Shown: positions 11,704 through 22,187, counted from the stretch's first letter. The stretch: 64,000 nt of DNA from Panacagrimonas perspica (GCF_004364935.1 NZ_SOBT01000010.1:62001-126000); one strand, 5' to 3'. The notes: a model not told the origin generated them from the letters alone. A program made the numbers and translations.

Positions 11704-12446
11704 TTGCCTTCTCCGGTTGCCTCGGCCTCGCGCCAACCGACGGCGAACCCGTTTGTGTAGCGAATATCCACGTACCGCACTTCCGCCCAGCGCGTGCCGA
11801 TCGACCGCTGTGCGGCGCCCGTCAGCATCGGCAGGCGCTCGTCCGGCGGGTCCTGCCCAAATCGCAGCTCGATGCCCGATGCGGTCAGCGCGGTCCATTC
11901 ACCGCGCGCGTCGAGTTGCAGGCCGATCAGCGCGAGCGGCGTGCCTGCAAGTCCCGGCGAGATCCGCCGCCAGGCCTGCTCGACCTCGGCCTCGTGCCCG
12001 GCGCTGCCGCCCAGCAGCGGCAGCCCGGTGGGAATTTCCGCCGCGCGCGGCGTGAACGAATGGGCCTGCGTATCGATCAGCCCGTCCTGGTTCCAGCGCG
12101 CGAAGGCGGTGCGCTCGGTGATGTGCATCGAGATCGCACCCGGCCATCGGCGCTCGGCGCGCACGCTGGCGACCCAGGGCAGCTTGGCCACCGCGTCGCG
12201 CATCGCATTGATGTCGGCCGTGAAGAAGCTCGTGGTCAGGAACGGCGCCGCGGCGACGCGAACGTCCTCGACGCTCAAGCGCTCGAAATCGCCGCGCACT
12301 TCGAGCTGGGTCAGCGGCGCGTCGTCGGGCACCAGCGCCACGAGTCCGATCGTGACCAGCACGATCATCAACGCCGGCAACGCACCACGCGGAAGCCGCA
12401 GGCTGGGCCATTCGGGCATGCGCGGTAGCGCCTCGAGCAGGTTCAT
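11700..12446 (-). CDS. ftsQ: Cell division protein FtsQ
   Basis: Bitopic division protein (248 residues) that links FtsB/FtsL to the early divisome. A short cytoplasmic N-terminus precedes one membrane helix (about 22-41, ALPALMIVLVTIGLVALV), then the POTRA domain (LTQLEVRGDFERLSVEDVR) and the beta domain containing SMHITERTAFARW. The ATG at 12446 forms an ATGA overlap with the ddlB stop, so the longer in-frame extension is not used. Both neighbours overlap by 4 nt, which suggests translational coupling. Confidence 0.95.
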   Translation of the reverse strand: MNLLEALPRMPEWPSLRLPRGALPALMIVLVTIGLVALVPDDAPLTQLEVRGDFERLSVEDVRVAAAPFLTTSFFTADINAMRDAVAKLPWVASVRAERRWPGAISMHITERTAFARWNQDGLIDTQAHSFTPRAAEIPTGLPLLGGSAGHEAEVEQAWRRISPGLAGTPLALIGLQLDARGEWTALTASGIELRFGQDPPDERLPMLTGAAQRSIGTRWAEVRYVDIRYTNGFAVGWREAEATGEGK

Positions 12447-13420
12447 GCGGAGAGTTCCGGATCCAGCGTGGTTTCGAGGATCGCCCAGCACAGGTCCTCG
12501 AAATTCATGCCGACCGCGCGTGCGGCCATCGGCACCAGCGAATGCGATGTCATGCCCGGCACGAGGTTGGCCTCGAGCAGCCAGATGCGCTGCTGCCGAT
12601 CGAGCAGAAAATCCACCCGGCCCCATCCACGGGCGCCGAGCAGTTCGAAGGCCTGGGCGCAGATCTGCCGGGCCTGGGCTTCGAGAGCCTCGGGCAGACC
12701 GCTCGGGCAGTGATAAGCCGTGTCGTTCGAGATGTACTTGGCGTGGTAATCGTAGAACTCGCCGTCCGGCTCGATCCGGATCGTCGGCAAAGCCTCGCCG
12801 TCGAGGATCGCGCAGGTGTACTCGGCCTTCTTCTGGCCGCTGTCGATGAAGCGCTCGGCCATGACCACTCGCGAAGAATCGCCGCGCGCCAGCGCCAGCG
12901 CGGCGTCGAGCTCGTCTTCACTCTTCACCTTGGTGATGCCGACGCTGGATCCCTCTTCCGACGGCTTGACGATGAAGGGATAGCCGAGCGCAGCGGCAGC
13001 GGCGCGCAGCTCCTGGATCGTGCGGATCAGGAAATAGTCGGGTGTCGGCAGGCCCTCGGCCTTCCACATGCGCTTGGAGCGCAGCTTGTCCATCGCCAGT
13101 GCCGACGCCAGCACGCGGCTGCCGGTGTACGGCAGGCCGATCAGGTCGAGAACAGCCTGCAAGGTGCCGTCTTCGCCGCCGGTGCCATGCATGACATTGA
13201 AGGCACGATCGAAACCCTGTGCCTTGAGCCCATGCAGCATGTCCTTCTGTGCATCGACCGCGTGCGCATCGATGCCGCGCGAAAGCAGCGCCGCGTGAAC
13301 GGCCTGTCCGCTCCACATCGACACTTCGCGTTCGGCCGACCAGCCGCCCATCAGCACGGCAACCCTGCCGAAGGCCTTGGAGTCGCTGACGCGACGACGC
13401 GTACCGGGGATCACGGACAT
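12443..13420 (-). CDS. ddlB: D-alanine--D-alanine ligase
   Basis: ATP-grasp ligase (325 residues) making D-Ala-D-Ala for the peptidoglycan pentapeptide. The N-terminal VAVLMGGWSAEREVS, the PFIVKPSEEGSSVGI nucleotide-binding strand and the C-terminal VNLVPGMTSHS-like sequence (here ANLVPGMTSHSLVP) are diagnostic. It lies between murB and ftsQ; the 85-base gap to murB is one of the two real gaps in the cluster and holds a 32-codon ORF. Confidence 0.97.
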   Translation of the reverse strand: MSVIPGTRRRVSDSKAFGRVAVLMGGWSAEREVSMWSGQAVHAALLSRGIDAHAVDAQKDMLHGLKAQGFDRAFNVMHGTGGEDGTLQAVLDLIGLPYTGSRVLASALAMDKLRSKRMWKAEGLPTPDYFLIRTIQELRAAAAALGYPFIVKPSEEGSSVGITKVKSEDELDAALALARGDSSRVVMAERFIDSGQKKAEYTCAILDGEALPTIRIEPDGEFYDYHAKYISNDTAYHCPSGLPEALEAQARQICAQAFELLGARGWGRVDFLLDRQQRIWLLEANLVPGMTSHSLVPMAARAVGMNFEDLCWAILETTLDPELSA

Positions 13421-13509
13421 ACCTTTGTCTTCCAGCAGAGACTCGAAGGCCTGCGCGAACGAATCGCCCTGCCCTCACGTTGTGCGACATCCCATCGTCG
13501 GGCGCTCAT
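13411..13509 (-). CDS. Possible 32-codon coupling ORF between murB and ddlB
   Basis: A short frame opens with an ATG that overlaps the murB stop as ATGA (13506-13509) and ends 10 bases inside ddlB. The 32-residue product is Arg-rich ([20 protein letters not shown]...). It has no recognisable domain. It could simply carry ribosomes across the gap so that ddlB stays coupled to murB, or it may be chance. The only support is the exact overlap at both ends in a cluster where such overlaps are the rule. Confidence 0.3.
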   Translation of the reverse strand: MSARRWDVAQREGRAIRSRRPSSLCWKTKVCP

Positions 13510-14510
13510 TCGGGCTCCCCCACGATGCGAACCTCGGTGTTCAGCTCGACACCGGTTCGCTCGAACACGACGGTGCGAATCTGCTCGATCAGCTTTTCCA
13601 CGTCGGCCGCACTGGCGCCTTCTTCGGTCAGGATGAAATTCGAATGCAGCACCGAAACCTCGGCGCCGCCGATCCGATGTCCTTTCAGACCACAGCTTTC
13701 GATCAATCGTGCGGCGAAATCGCCCGGCGGATTTCTGAACGTGCTGCCCGCGCTCGGCTTGCCGACCGGCTGCGTCGCCTTGCGCAGCGCCAGCCATTCA
13801 CGCGTCGCGCGCTCGTGCTCTCCGTCCTTGTCCGGCCAGGTCAGGAAACGCGCACCGAGAAATCCGGCCACGCCCGGCGGCGCATCGATATGCCGATACG
13901 CGTGGTGGAATTCCGCAGCGTCGAGCCAGGCAGTGCGTCCGTCGACGTACAGCACTTCGACAGCCGCGACCTGTGGCCAGGTCTCACTGCCCCAGGCGCC
14001 AGCGTTCATCGCCAGCGCGCCGCCGACCGTGCCCGGGATGCCGGCCATGAATCCGAGGCCCGCACGCGCGCGCTGTTGAGCGAACTTCGCGAGGCGCGCG
14101 CAATGCACGCCAGCCTCCGCGTAGATCTCCAGCGGTCCGGCCTCGACCAGTCCGTCGAGCGCGTTGTGCAGGGAGATGGCCGTGCCCGGCCAGCCGCCGT
14201 CACGCACCAGCAGGTTGCTGCCCAGGCCCAGCCACAGCAGCGGCTCGCCCGCGGGCAGGCCGCGTACGAACGCGATCAGATCCTCGCGATCGGCGGGCTC
14301 GAAATAGTGTCGCGCAGGTCCGCCCACGCGCCAGCTCGTGTGGCGCGACATCGGCTCGTTCTCGATCAGCAGGCCGCGCGGCGCCTGCGGTCCGCGCGTC
14401 ACCGGAATCGAGGCCCGCGCGGAGGCGGAGCGCGCGGCCTTGCGGCGCTTGCGCACCTCCGCCGAGATCGTCGCCTTCTTCTTGCCGATGCTCTTGCGGG
14501 GCGGGGTCAT
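13506..14510 (-). CDS. murB: UDP-N-acetylenolpyruvoylglucosamine reductase
   Basis: FAD-dependent enzyme (334 residues) reducing UDP-GlcNAc-enolpyruvate to UDP-MurNAc. FAD-binding features include [22 protein letters not shown] and [14 protein letters not shown], and the C-terminal [17 protein letters not shown] with the catalytic Ser marks the short type II MurB. About 45 basic residues precede the conserved part ([20 protein letters not shown]), longer than usual; the start is kept because its ATG overlaps the murC stop as ATGA. MurB inside the dcw cluster, after murC, differs from the E. coli order. Confidence 0.95.
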   Translation of the reverse strand: MTPPRKSIGKKKATISAEVRKRRKAARSASARASIPVTRGPQAPRGLLIENEPMSRHTSWRVGGPARHYFEPADREDLIAFVRGLPAGEPLLWLGLGSNLLVRDGGWPGTAISLHNALDGLVEAGPLEIYAEAGVHCARLAKFAQQRARAGLGFMAGIPGTVGGALAMNAGAWGSETWPQVAAVEVLYVDGRTAWLDAAEFHHAYRHIDAPPGVAGFLGARFLTWPDKDGEHERATREWLALRKATQPVGKPSAGSTFRNPPGDFAARLIESCGLKGHRIGGAEVSVLHSNFILTEEGASAADVEKLIEQIRTVVFERTGVELNTEVRIVGEPE

Positions 14511-15928
14511 GCCGTCACCCCGAATTTCTGGACGAGCATCGCGGGTGCGCCGCCGATGTCGCCGGCACCGATCGTCAGCAGAAGGTCGCCATCGCGCAGC
14601 ACGCCCTCGACCGCTTCGGGCAGTTCCGCGACCGACTTCAGGTAGACCGGCTCGACCTTGCCGCGCGCTCGAATGCCGCGTGCGAGGCTCTTGCTGTCGG
14701 CACCGGCGATCGCCGCTTCACCCGCCGCGTAGACCTCCAGCAGCAGCAGCGCATCGGCGGTCGACAACACTTCGCAGAAATTGTCGAACAGGTCCCGCGT
14801 GCGGGTGTAGCGATGCGGCTGGAACGCCACGACCAGTCGCTTGTCCGGGTGCGCGGCGCGCATGGCCTGGAAAGTCGCGGCGAGTTCGCGCGGGTGATGG
14901 CCGTAATCGTCGACCAGCCAGGCACGCGACGCGCCCACGGTGATCCAGCCGTGCGGCTCGCAGCGGCGGCCGATGCCCTGGAATTCCAGCAGCGCTTTGC
15001 GGATCGCCGGCAGCGACACGCCCAGTTCCCGCGCGATCGCAACAGCGGCGAGCGCGTTCTGCACGTTGTGCAGACCGGGCAGGTTCAGATGCAGTTTCTC
15101 GCGCGTGCCGTCGCGCCAGACCGCGGTGAAGTCGTGTCCGTGTCCGCTGGCGGTGACGTTCTCGGCTCGCAGGTCGGCGTCGGCGTTCAGGCCATAGGTC
15201 AGGGTCGGGCGGCCGATCTTCTCGATGATCTCGCGCACGAATTCGTCGTCGGTGCACATCACCGCCAGGCCGTAGAACGGCAGGCGCTGCAGGAACTCGA
15301 CGAACGTGTGCTTCAGGCGCTCGAAGTCGCCACCGTAGGTTTCGAGATGATCCGCGTCGATGTTGGTGACGGCCGCGATCATCGGCGTCAGGTGCAGGAA
15401 CGAGGCATCGCTCTCGTCCGCCTCGGCCACGAGGTACTGGCCGCTGCCGAGCCGTGCGTTCGTATCCGCACTCTTGACCTTGCCGCCGACGACGAAGGTC
15501 GGATCCAGGCCGCCTTCGGCGAGCACGGCGGCGACGAGGCTCGTCGTCGTGGTCTTGCCGTGCGTGCCCGCGATGGCGATGCCGTGCCGGAAGCGCATCA
15601 GTTCCGCCAGCATCTCGGCGCGACGCACGATCGGGATGCGCTGCGCACGCGCGTACTCGAGCTCGGGATTGCCGGCCTTCACCGCGGTGGAGACGACCAG
15701 CACGTCGGCACCTTCGGCGTTGGATTCCGCGTGACCGAGGAAGACCTTGGCGCCGAGCGATGCCAGGCGCCGGGTCGCGGCGCTTTCCTTCAGGTCGGTG
15801 CCGGAGACGGTGTAGCCGAGATTGATCAGCACCTCGGCGATGCCGGCCATGCCGCTGCCGCCGATACCGAGCATGTGGATGCGGCGCACGCGGCGCATCG
15901 CGGGGCTGGCGATGTGCGGCGTCATCAT
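14507..15928 (-). CDS. murC: UDP-N-acetylmuramate--L-alanine ligase
   Basis: Cytosolic Mur ligase (473 residues) adding L-Ala to UDP-MurNAc. It has the N-terminal Rossmann start ([17 protein letters not shown]), the ATP loop [14 protein letters not shown] near residue 120, and the third-domain [13 protein letters not shown] motif typical of MurC. The ATG at 15928 overlaps the murG stop by 4 nt, and the stop overlaps the murB start by 4 nt. Confidence 0.97.
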   Translation of the reverse strand: MMTPHIASPAMRRVRRIHMLGIGGSGMAGIAEVLINLGYTVSGTDLKESAATRRLASLGAKVFLGHAESNAEGADVLVVSTAVKAGNPELEYARAQRIPIVRRAEMLAELMRFRHGIAIAGTHGKTTTTSLVAAVLAEGGLDPTFVVGGKVKSADTNARLGSGQYLVAEADESDASFLHLTPMIAAVTNIDADHLETYGGDFERLKHTFVEFLQRLPFYGLAVMCTDDEFVREIIEKIGRPTLTYGLNADADLRAENVTASGHGHDFTAVWRDGTREKLHLNLPGLHNVQNALAAVAIARELGVSLPAIRKALLEFQGIGRRCEPHGWITVGASRAWLVDDYGHHPRELAATFQAMRAAHPDKRLVVAFQPHRYTRTRDLFDNFCEVLSTADALLLLEVYAAGEAAIAGADSKSLARGIRARGKVEPVYLKSVAELPEAVEGVLRDGDLLLTIGAGDIGGAPAMLVQKFGVTA

Positions 15929-17010
15929 GGCGCGACTCCGGCCGCGGCAAGACAGGCGTCAGCAATCGAATCCGTGGCACGCGTCCATGCGGCGGCGCGC
16001 GCGGCCTGGGCCATCGCGATCAGGCGGGCGCGATCCGACAGCAGGTCCTCGATCTCCTGCGCCAGCCGCTGCGGCGTCAGGTCGGCCTCCTGCACCAGGC
16101 GCGCGGCGCCCACGTCGACGAGGTGCTCGCCGTTGCGCGTCTGGTGATCGTCGACGGCGTGCGGGAACGGCACGAGCAGCGCAGGGCAACCCGCGGCCGA
16201 GAGTTCGGCGATGGTCGAAGCACCGGCGCGGCAGACGACGAGATCCGCCTGCGCGTAGGCCGCCGGCATGTCGGTGATGAAGGCTTCGACGCGCGCTTCG
16301 ATACCCGCCTTGGCGTACGACTGCTGCGCGAGTTCGAGCGTGCGGCCGGCCTGATGGCGCACTTCGGGGCGACGTTCGATCGGAATCAACGCGAGCGCCT
16401 GCGGCACGCGTTCGTTGAGCGCACGTGCGCCCTGGCTGCCGCCGAGCACGAGCATCTGCGCGGGGCCGGCGTCGCGATCACCGATGCGCTGTGCCGGCGC
16501 GTCGAGTTCGGCGAAGCCCTGGCGCACCGGATTGCCCACCGTCTCGCCGCGCGCGAACGTCTTCGGAAACGCTTCGAGCACCGTGCGCGCAACGCGCGAC
16601 AGCAAGCGGTTGGTCAGGCCCGGCGCAGCATTCTGTTCGTGGATCACCAGCGGGATGCGCTGCAGCCACGCGGCTAGGCCGCCCGGGCCGGAAGCGAAGC
16701 CGCCCATGCCGAGGACGGCATGCGGCTGCTGTCTTGCGAGGATCTTCCAGGCCTGGACGACCGCGCGCAGCAGGCGCAGCGGCGCGCCGAGCAAGGTCAG
16801 CGCACCCTTGCCGCGTAGGCCGGTGATCTGCACGAACTCCATCGCGTAGCCCTGAGCAGGCACGGTGCGCGACTCGAACGAATCCGGCGCGCCCATCCAC
16901 ACCACTTCGTGTCCGCGACGGCGAAGCTCGTGCGCGACGGCGAGCGCCGGAAACACGTGGCCGCCGGTGCCACCGGCCATGACGACGAACTTGCGCACCT
17001 GTGGGGTCAT
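15925..17010 (-). CDS. murG: UDP-GlcNAc:lipid I GlcNAc transferase MurG
   Basis: GT-B glycosyltransferase (361 residues) on the cytoplasmic membrane face that converts lipid I to lipid II. The first glycine loop [17 protein letters not shown], the second [14 protein letters not shown] and the [24 protein letters not shown] nucleotide-sugar motif are all visible. The start is the ATG at 17010, which overlaps the stop of the 40-codon ORF; the in-frame start at 17043 would add 11 unconserved residues. Confidence 0.96.
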   Translation of the reverse strand: MTPQVRKFVVMAGGTGGHVFPALAVAHELRRRGHEVVWMGAPDSFESRTVPAQGYAMEFVQITGLRGKGALTLLGAPLRLLRAVVQAWKILARQQPHAVLGMGGFASGPGGLAAWLQRIPLVIHEQNAAPGLTNRLLSRVARTVLEAFPKTFARGETVGNPVRQGFAELDAPAQRIGDRDAGPAQMLVLGGSQGARALNERVPQALALIPIERRPEVRHQAGRTLELAQQSYAKAGIEARVEAFITDMPAAYAQADLVVCRAGASTIAELSAAGCPALLVPFPHAVDDHQTRNGEHLVDVGAARLVQEADLTPQRLAQEIEDLLSDRARLIAMAQAARAAAWTRATDSIADACLAAAGVAP

Positions 17011-17129
17011 GATCCGCGCCTCGCCGCGCGTTCCGCGGCCCATGCACGGTCCTCGCAGTTCACGCGCAGGATCAGCACCGCCTCCACGATCGAGGAAAAA
17101 CCGCGACCTGTCTTGGGCATTCCGCTCAT
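17007..17129 (-). CDS. 40-residue ORF carrying a copy of the FtsW tail
   Basis: A small frame fills the ftsW-murG gap exactly. Its ATG overlaps the ftsW stop as ATGA (17126-17129) and its stop overlaps the murG ATG as ATGA (17007-17010). After a new N-terminus (MSGMPKTGRGFSSIVEA) the product reads [23 protein letters not shown], closely matching the last residues of FtsW (ALILRVDYENRLAAERAARRAG). It therefore looks like a partial in-frame duplication of the ftsW 3' end. If translated, it could couple murG to ftsW or compete for whatever the FtsW tail binds. It has substitutions but an open frame, so it may be under selection or simply young. Confidence 0.55.
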   Translation of the reverse strand: MSGMPKTGRGFSSIVEAVLILRVNCEDRAWAAERAARRGS

Positions 17130-17190
17130 CCCGCCCGCCTCGCCGCGCGTTCCGCGGCCAGCCGGTTTTCGTAGTCCACGCGCAGGATCA
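17017..17190. repeat. Direct repeat of the ftsW 3' end
   Basis: A 24-bp exact repeat, CGCCTCGCCGCGCGTTCCGC plus GGCC, occurs at 17017-17040 and 17136-17159, 119 bases apart. A second block (CACGCGCAGGATCA) recurs at 17061-17074 and 17177-17190 with a 116-base offset, so the copies differ by a 3-nt indel that preserves the frame. One copy is the end of ftsW, the other the end of the 40-codon ORF. Confidence 0.85.
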
Positions 17191-18319
17191 ACGCGATCAG
17201 CACCATCACCGTGATCAGCGAGGAGCCGCCGTAGCTCATCAGCGGCAAGGTCAGCCCCTTGGTGGGGAGCGCGCCCATGTTCACGGCCATGTTGATCAGC
17301 GCCTGCAGGCCCAGCCACGAGGTCAGGCCATACACCAGGCAGGCCTTGAAACGCTCGCCCAGCGCTTCGGCCTGCGCACCGATACGAAAGCCGCGCCACA
17401 CCAGCACGCCGAACATCGCGATCAGCACCAGCACGCCGAACAGGCCGAACTCCTCGGCGAGGATCGCGAAGATGAAGTCGGTGTGCATCTCGGGCAGGTA
17501 CAGCAGCTTCTGCACGCTGTTGCCCAGACCCACGCCGGTCCACTCGCCGCGACCCACCGCGATCAGCGAGTTGGCGAGCTGCCAGCCGGCGTTCTCCATG
17601 TCGGCGAACGGATCGGTGAAGTTCATCAGGCGGCGCAGGCGATACGCCTCGGCCGTCGCGATGACCGCCAGCCCGGCGGTCGCACAGGCGACGACACCGC
17701 CCAGATAGAACAGCCGCGCGCCGCCGAGGAACAGCATGATGAATGCGACCGCGATCAGGATCGCCGTTGCACCGAAGTCCGGCTCCAGCAACAGCAGCAC
17801 GCCGGCGAACATCAGCGGCAGGAAGGGCACCAGCAATCCGCCGAGCGTGTTCTGCAGACGGCCCTGCCGGCGCACGATGTAGCCCGCCAGATACATGATC
17901 AGCGCCAGTCGCGCGGGTTCGGATGCCTGGATGCGGATGAACTCAAGGTCGATCCAGCGACGCGCGTGGTTCACCTTCACGCCGATGCCCGGGATCAGCA
18001 CGACGAGCAGCAGCACGATGCCGCCGACTGCGAGCAGACCGCTCTTGCGTTCCCACACATGCATCGGCACGCAGAACGCGGCCCAGGCCATCAGCCCGCC
18101 GATGCCGGTGAACGCGAGCTGGCGATAGAAGTAATAGAACGGATCGCCCGTCATCTTCTGCGCCTGCGCCACCGACGCCGACGCCACCATCACCAGGCCC
18201 CAGGCGAGCAGCCCGGCCACGACCGCGCACAGCAGAGGATCGAGGCCGACTTGCGCACGCGGCAACGGCAGCGAGAGCTGCTGCGGTTCGGCGTTCCAGC
18301 GCGGCCAGGTGAAATTCAT
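17126..18319 (-). CDS. ftsW: Lipid II polymerase FtsW
   Basis: SEDS-family glycosyltransferase (397 residues) that polymerises septal peptidoglycan with FtsI. About ten membrane helices are visible, starting at LLCAVVAGLLAWGLVMVASAS. The conserved loop WQLANSLIAVGRGEWTGVGLGNSVQK and the TDFIFAILAEEFGLFGVL region are intact. The ATG at 18319 overlaps the murD stop; an in-frame start at 18394 lies inside murD. The charged cytoplasmic C-terminus (VDYENRLAAERAARRAG) is repeated in the next small ORF. Confidence 0.97.
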   Translation of the reverse strand: MNFTWPRWNAEPQQLSLPLPRAQVGLDPLLCAVVAGLLAWGLVMVASASVAQAQKMTGDPFYYFYRQLAFTGIGGLMAWAAFCVPMHVWERKSGLLAVGGIVLLLVVLIPGIGVKVNHARRWIDLEFIRIQASEPARLALIMYLAGYIVRRQGRLQNTLGGLLVPFLPLMFAGVLLLLEPDFGATAILIAVAFIMLFLGGARLFYLGGVVACATAGLAVIATAEAYRLRRLMNFTDPFADMENAGWQLANSLIAVGRGEWTGVGLGNSVQKLLYLPEMHTDFIFAILAEEFGLFGVLVLIAMFGVLVWRGFRIGAQAEALGERFKACLVYGLTSWLGLQALINMAVNMGALPTKGLTLPLMSYGGSSLITVMVLIALILRVDYENRLAAERAARRAG

Positions 18320-19686
18320 GCGTTCTCCCGGACCCAGGCGGAGAAGCGATCGCCGCGCTCGACGTAGTTGCGGAACTGGTCGAGGCTGGCGCAAGCGGGC
18401 GACAGCAGTACGCGATCACCGGGCTGTGCGAGCGAGCGCGCACGATGCAGCGCCGCATTCATGTCGTCTTCGCGATAGACCGGCAGCGCGCCGAAGATCG
18501 CGTCCTCGATCGCCTGCGCGTCTTGTCCGAACAACAGCGCGGCGCGGCCCTTCTCGGCCAGCGGCCGCGCGAGCGGCGCGAAATCCTGGCCCTTGCCCTG
18601 ACCGCCACCGAGCCAGACGATCGGCGCGTCCAGACCCTTGAGCGCCGCCAGCGTCGAACCGACGTTGGTGCCCTTGGAATCGTTGAGCCAGGTGATGTCA
18701 CCACGACGGGCGACGAATTCACAACGATGCGGCAGACCGGGAAAGGCCTGCAGCGCGCGCAGGCTGGCTTCGCGCGGAATGCCGGCGGCGTCCGCGAGTG
18801 CCAGCGCCGCGAGCGCATTCGCCAGGTTGTGCAGGCCCTGGATCCGCAACGCGGACTGCGCAAACAGTGCGACGTCGCCCTGGGCCAGCCAGCGCGCGCC
18901 CTCGATCCCGGTCACGCCGTAGTCGGAGCCGGCGGCCGCATCCAGACCGAAGCTCGTCACGGCGCGAGCCTGCTGCGAACCCATTCGCGTGACCGCATCG
19001 TCGCGATTGACCACGGCCACGTCGCAATGGCGGAACACGCTCGACTTGATGGCGCCGTAGGCGTCCATCGTGCCGTGGCGGTCGAGATGATCTTCCGACA
19101 GGTTCAGGAACGTCGCCGCACGGCAGGCCAGCGTGTGCGTCGTCTCGAGCTGGAAGCTGGAGAGTTCGAGCACGTAGAGCTGCGCATCGGCAGCGAGCAG
19201 GTCGAGCGCTGGCGTACCCAGGTTGCCGCCGACCTTCACGTTCCATCCCGCGGCCTTCGCCATCTCGCCGACCAGCGTCGTCACCGTGCTCTTGCCGTTG
19301 CTGCCGGTGATGCCGACGACCGGGGCATTCACAACGCGCGCGAACAGTTCGACATCGCCGATCAGCGGCACACGCGCTGCCGCGAGCTCCTTCACGAACG
19401 GCTCGTCGAGCGAGACGCCGGGCGAGACGATGGCCTCGGAGAACTGCGACAGCGGGCGCGGCGCATCGAACGCGCCGAGACGGAATTCAGCCTTCGGAAA
19501 TTCGGCGCGCAGTTGTTCGATTCCCGACGGCGCGGCGCGCGAATCGGTCACGACCAGATCCGCACCCTGGCGAGCGAGGTAACGCAGCGCCGAGGTTCCG
19601 GACGCGCCGAGCCCGACGACGAGCAGACGCTGCCCGGCGATGGAGTTCGCGACGTTCGATTCCGGCTGGCGCTGCGCCTGGGTCAT
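18316..19686 (-). CDS. murD: UDP-MurNAc-L-alanine--D-glutamate ligase
   Basis: Mur ligase (456 residues) adding D-Glu to UDP-MurNAc-L-Ala. The Rossmann entry RLLVVGLGASGTSALRYLA, the ATP loop VVGITGSNGKSTVTTLVGEM and the LNLSEDHLDRHGTMDAYGAIK stretch identify it. It starts one base after the mraY stop and ends in an ATGA overlap with ftsW. Confidence 0.97.
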   Translation of the reverse strand: MTQAQRQPESNVANSIAGQRLLVVGLGASGTSALRYLARQGADLVVTDSRAAPSGIEQLRAEFPKAEFRLGAFDAPRPLSQFSEAIVSPGVSLDEPFVKELAAARVPLIGDVELFARVVNAPVVGITGSNGKSTVTTLVGEMAKAAGWNVKVGGNLGTPALDLLAADAQLYVLELSSFQLETTHTLACRAATFLNLSEDHLDRHGTMDAYGAIKSSVFRHCDVAVVNRDDAVTRMGSQQARAVTSFGLDAAAGSDYGVTGIEGARWLAQGDVALFAQSALRIQGLHNLANALAALALADAAGIPREASLRALQAFPGLPHRCEFVARRGDITWLNDSKGTNVGSTLAALKGLDAPIVWLGGGQGKGQDFAPLARPLAEKGRAALLFGQDAQAIEDAIFGALPVYREDDMNAALHRARSLAQPGDRVLLSPACASLDQFRNYVERGDRFSAWVRENA

Positions 19687-19687
19687 C

Positions 19688-20809
19688 TCAGCGCACCTTC
19701 AGCGTCGACAGACCGATCAGCACCAGGATCAGCGTGATGATCCAGAAGCGCACGATGATCTTGGGCTCGGGCCAGCCCTTGAGTTCGTAGTGATGGTGCA
19801 GCGGCGCCATGCGGAAGATGCGCTTGCCGCCGCTGTACTTGAAGTAGCCGACCTGCAGCATCACCGACACCGTCTCGGCGACGAACACGCCGCCCATCAC
19901 GACGAGCACGAGTTCCTGGCGCACCAGGATCGCGACGACGCCGAGCGCCGCGCCGAGCGCCAGCGCGCCGACGTCGCCCATGAACACCTGTGCGGGATAG
20001 GCGTTGAACCACAGGAACCCGAGGCCCGCGCCGGCCAGCGCCGTGCAGAAGATCACCAGTTCGCCGACGCCCGGGATGTACGGAATGCCCAGGTACATTG
20101 CGATCTTGATGTTGCCGGTGCAGTACGCGAAAACCGCGAGCGCCGAACCTACGAGCACGCAGGGCATGATCGCCAGGCCGTCGAGACCGTCGGTGAGATT
20201 CACCGCGTTGCTGGTGCCGACGATGACCAGGTACGACCAGGGGATGAAGAAGATGCCGAGCTGGATGGCCACGTCCTTGAAGAACGGCACGATCAGCGCC
20301 GTCTCCAGCGAATGCCGGCCGTCGCTGAACACGTCGAACAGCGGAGCGTTGGGCGACGTGAAGTAGATCAGGCTGGACACGCCGAAGCCCGCCAGCGACA
20401 GCCAGAAGTACTTCTGCTTGGCGTTGAGTCCAAGGTTCCGGCGATGCTTGATCTTGATGTAGTCGTCGGCAAAACCGACGAGACCGAAGGCCAGCGTCAC
20501 CAGCAGCGCGAACCAGACGAAGCGGTTGGTCAAATCCGACCACGCGAGCGTGGAGATCGTGATCGCGCAGAGGATCAGCACGCCGCCCATCGTCGGCGTT
20601 CCGGTCTTGGCCTGATGCGACTTCGGACCGACTTCGCGGATGACCTGCCCGAACTTGAAGTCGTGCAGCTTGCGGATCATCAGGGGGCCGAACACGAACG
20701 AGAAGATCAGCGCGGTGAGCACGCCGAGAATCGCCCGGAACGACAGATAGCTGAACAGGTTGAAGGTGCTGACGCTCTCCTTCAGCCACATCGCGAGGTG
20801 GTACAGCAC
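19688..20809 (-). CDS. mraY: Phospho-MurNAc-pentapeptide transferase MraY
   Basis: Integral membrane transferase (373 residues from the chosen start) that makes lipid I from UDP-MurNAc-pentapeptide and undecaprenyl phosphate. It has about ten membrane helices. Active-site landmarks are the [10 protein letters not shown] segment, [18 protein letters not shown] (paired Asp), [14 protein letters not shown] and the [16 protein letters not shown] histidine motif. I chose a GTG start at 20809, one base after the murF stop, because it restores the family N-terminus VLYHLA; an ATG at 20791 is the alternative, and the longer reading frame runs into murF. Confidence 0.93.
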   Translation of the reverse strand: MLYHLAMWLKESVSTFNLFSYLSFRAILGVLTALIFSFVFGPLMIRKLHDFKFGQVIREVGPKSHQAKTGTPTMGGVLILCAITISTLAWSDLTNRFVWFALLVTLAFGLVGFADDYIKIKHRRNLGLNAKQKYFWLSLAGFGVSSLIYFTSPNAPLFDVFSDGRHSLETALIVPFFKDVAIQLGIFFIPWSYLVIVGTSNAVNLTDGLDGLAIMPCVLVGSALAVFAYCTGNIKIAMYLGIPYIPGVGELVIFCTALAGAGLGFLWFNAYPAQVFMGDVGALALGAALGVVAILVRQELVLVVMGGVFVAETVSVMLQVGYFKYSGGKRIFRMAPLHHHYELKGWPEPKIIVRFWIITLILVLIGLSTLKVR

Positions 20810-20810
20810 G

Positions 20811-22187
20811 TCAGTGATTCCCCTGATCGATTTCGCCGCAGAGCACGGCCACGATTCTTTCCATTCGCGCCGAGCGCGATCCCTTGACCAGCACCGTGAC
20901 GTCGCCGCCCAGATCACGTGCGAGTGCACGGCCCAGTGCGTCCGCCTCGTCGTAGCGTTCGGTGGCGCGACCGAAACCGCGCGCGTAGTGCTCGCCCGCC
21001 GGGCCGAGCACGAACAGACGTTCGATGCCGAGGTCGCGTGCATGACGTCCGCACTGCTCGTGCAGCGACGGCGACGACGCACCCAGTTCGGCCATGCCGC
21101 CGAGCACCGCCCAGCGCGCGCCCTTCTGCTGCGCCAGCAGATCCAGCCCGGCCTTCAGCGACGTCGGGTTGGCGTTGTAGCTGTCGTCGATCAGGCGCGC
21201 GCCCTGCAGCGTCGTCTTCCAGACCACGCGTCCCTGCGCGGATTCGACACGCCCAAGACCCTCGGCGATGACCTCGGCGTCCAGACCTAGCGCCGCACCG
21301 CAGGCCGCCGCCGCGAGCGCGTTCATGACGTTGTGACGTCCCGGCAGCGGCAGCCTGACCTGCGCATCGCCGCCCGGGATCGAGAGCTGGAAGGAGCTTC
21401 CGGTGTCGACCGATTCGATGCGCCGGGCCGACACGTCGGCCGGCAGTTCGATACCGAAGCTGAGCTGCTGGCCGCGCGCCAGACCACGCCACAGGTCGGC
21501 GTAGGCATCGTCGGCGTTGATCACCGCGATGCCGCTGTCGCGCAGTCCGGCGAACAGCTCGCCCTTTGCGCGCGCGACGCCTTCGCGGGAGCCGAAGCCC
21601 TCGAGGTGCGCGTCGCCCGCCTGCGTGATCACGCCGACATCGGGTTGTGTGAGTTCCGTCAGCCGCGCGATCTCGCCTGCATGATTGGCGCCCATCTCGA
21701 TCACCGCGGTGCGATGCGCCTCGCGAAGCTCGAGCAGCGTCAGCGGCAGGCCGATGTGATTGTTGAGATTGCCGCGCGTCGCCAGCACGTCACCGCGCGC
21801 AGCGAAGACCGACGCCAGCAACTGCTTGGTCGTGGTCTTGCCGTTGCTGCCGGTGACCGCGACCACCGGCATCGCGTAGCGCTTGCGCCAGGCTTGCGCG
21901 GTGACCTGCAGCGCCACCAGCGCGTCGCCGACGCGCAGGCGCGCGGCCGATCCTGCGTCCACGTCGCGCTCGACGACGACGCCGACCGCGCCTTCGCGCG
22001 CAGCACCCGCCACGAAGTCATGCCCGTCGAAACGATCGCCGCGCAGCGCGACGAACAGATCGCCGGCACGCACGTCGCGCGAATCCGTCGTGACGCGCAG
22101 AACCTCGCGGTCTTCGCCGGCCAGCGGTGCGCCCATTACCTGGGCGAACCAGGACAGACGTGCCATCGGCGTGCCGGGCGCGATCAT
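20811..22187 (-). CDS. murF: UDP-MurNAc-tripeptide--D-Ala-D-Ala ligase
   Basis: Mur ligase (458 residues) adding D-Ala-D-Ala. It shows the N-terminal [17 protein letters not shown] substrate motif, the ATP loop [20 protein letters not shown], and [16 protein letters not shown], which is characteristic of MurF. The ATG at 22187 overlaps the murE stop as ATGA. Confidence 0.97.
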   Translation of the reverse strand: MIAPGTPMARLSWFAQVMGAPLAGEDREVLRVTTDSRDVRAGDLFVALRGDRFDGHDFVAGAAREGAVGVVVERDVDAGSAARLRVGDALVALQVTAQAWRKRYAMPVVAVTGSNGKTTTKQLLASVFAARGDVLATRGNLNNHIGLPLTLLELREAHRTAVIEMGANHAGEIARLTELTQPDVGVITQAGDAHLEGFGSREGVARAKGELFAGLRDSGIAVINADDAYADLWRGLARGQQLSFGIELPADVSARRIESVDTGSSFQLSIPGGDAQVRLPLPGRHNVMNALAAAACGAALGLDAEVIAEGLGRVESAQGRVVWKTTLQGARLIDDSYNANPTSLKAGLDLLAQQKGARWAVLGGMAELGASSPSLHEQCGRHARDLGIERLFVLGPAGEHYARGFGRATERYDEADALGRALARDLGGDVTVLVKGSRSARMERIVAVLCGEIDQGNH

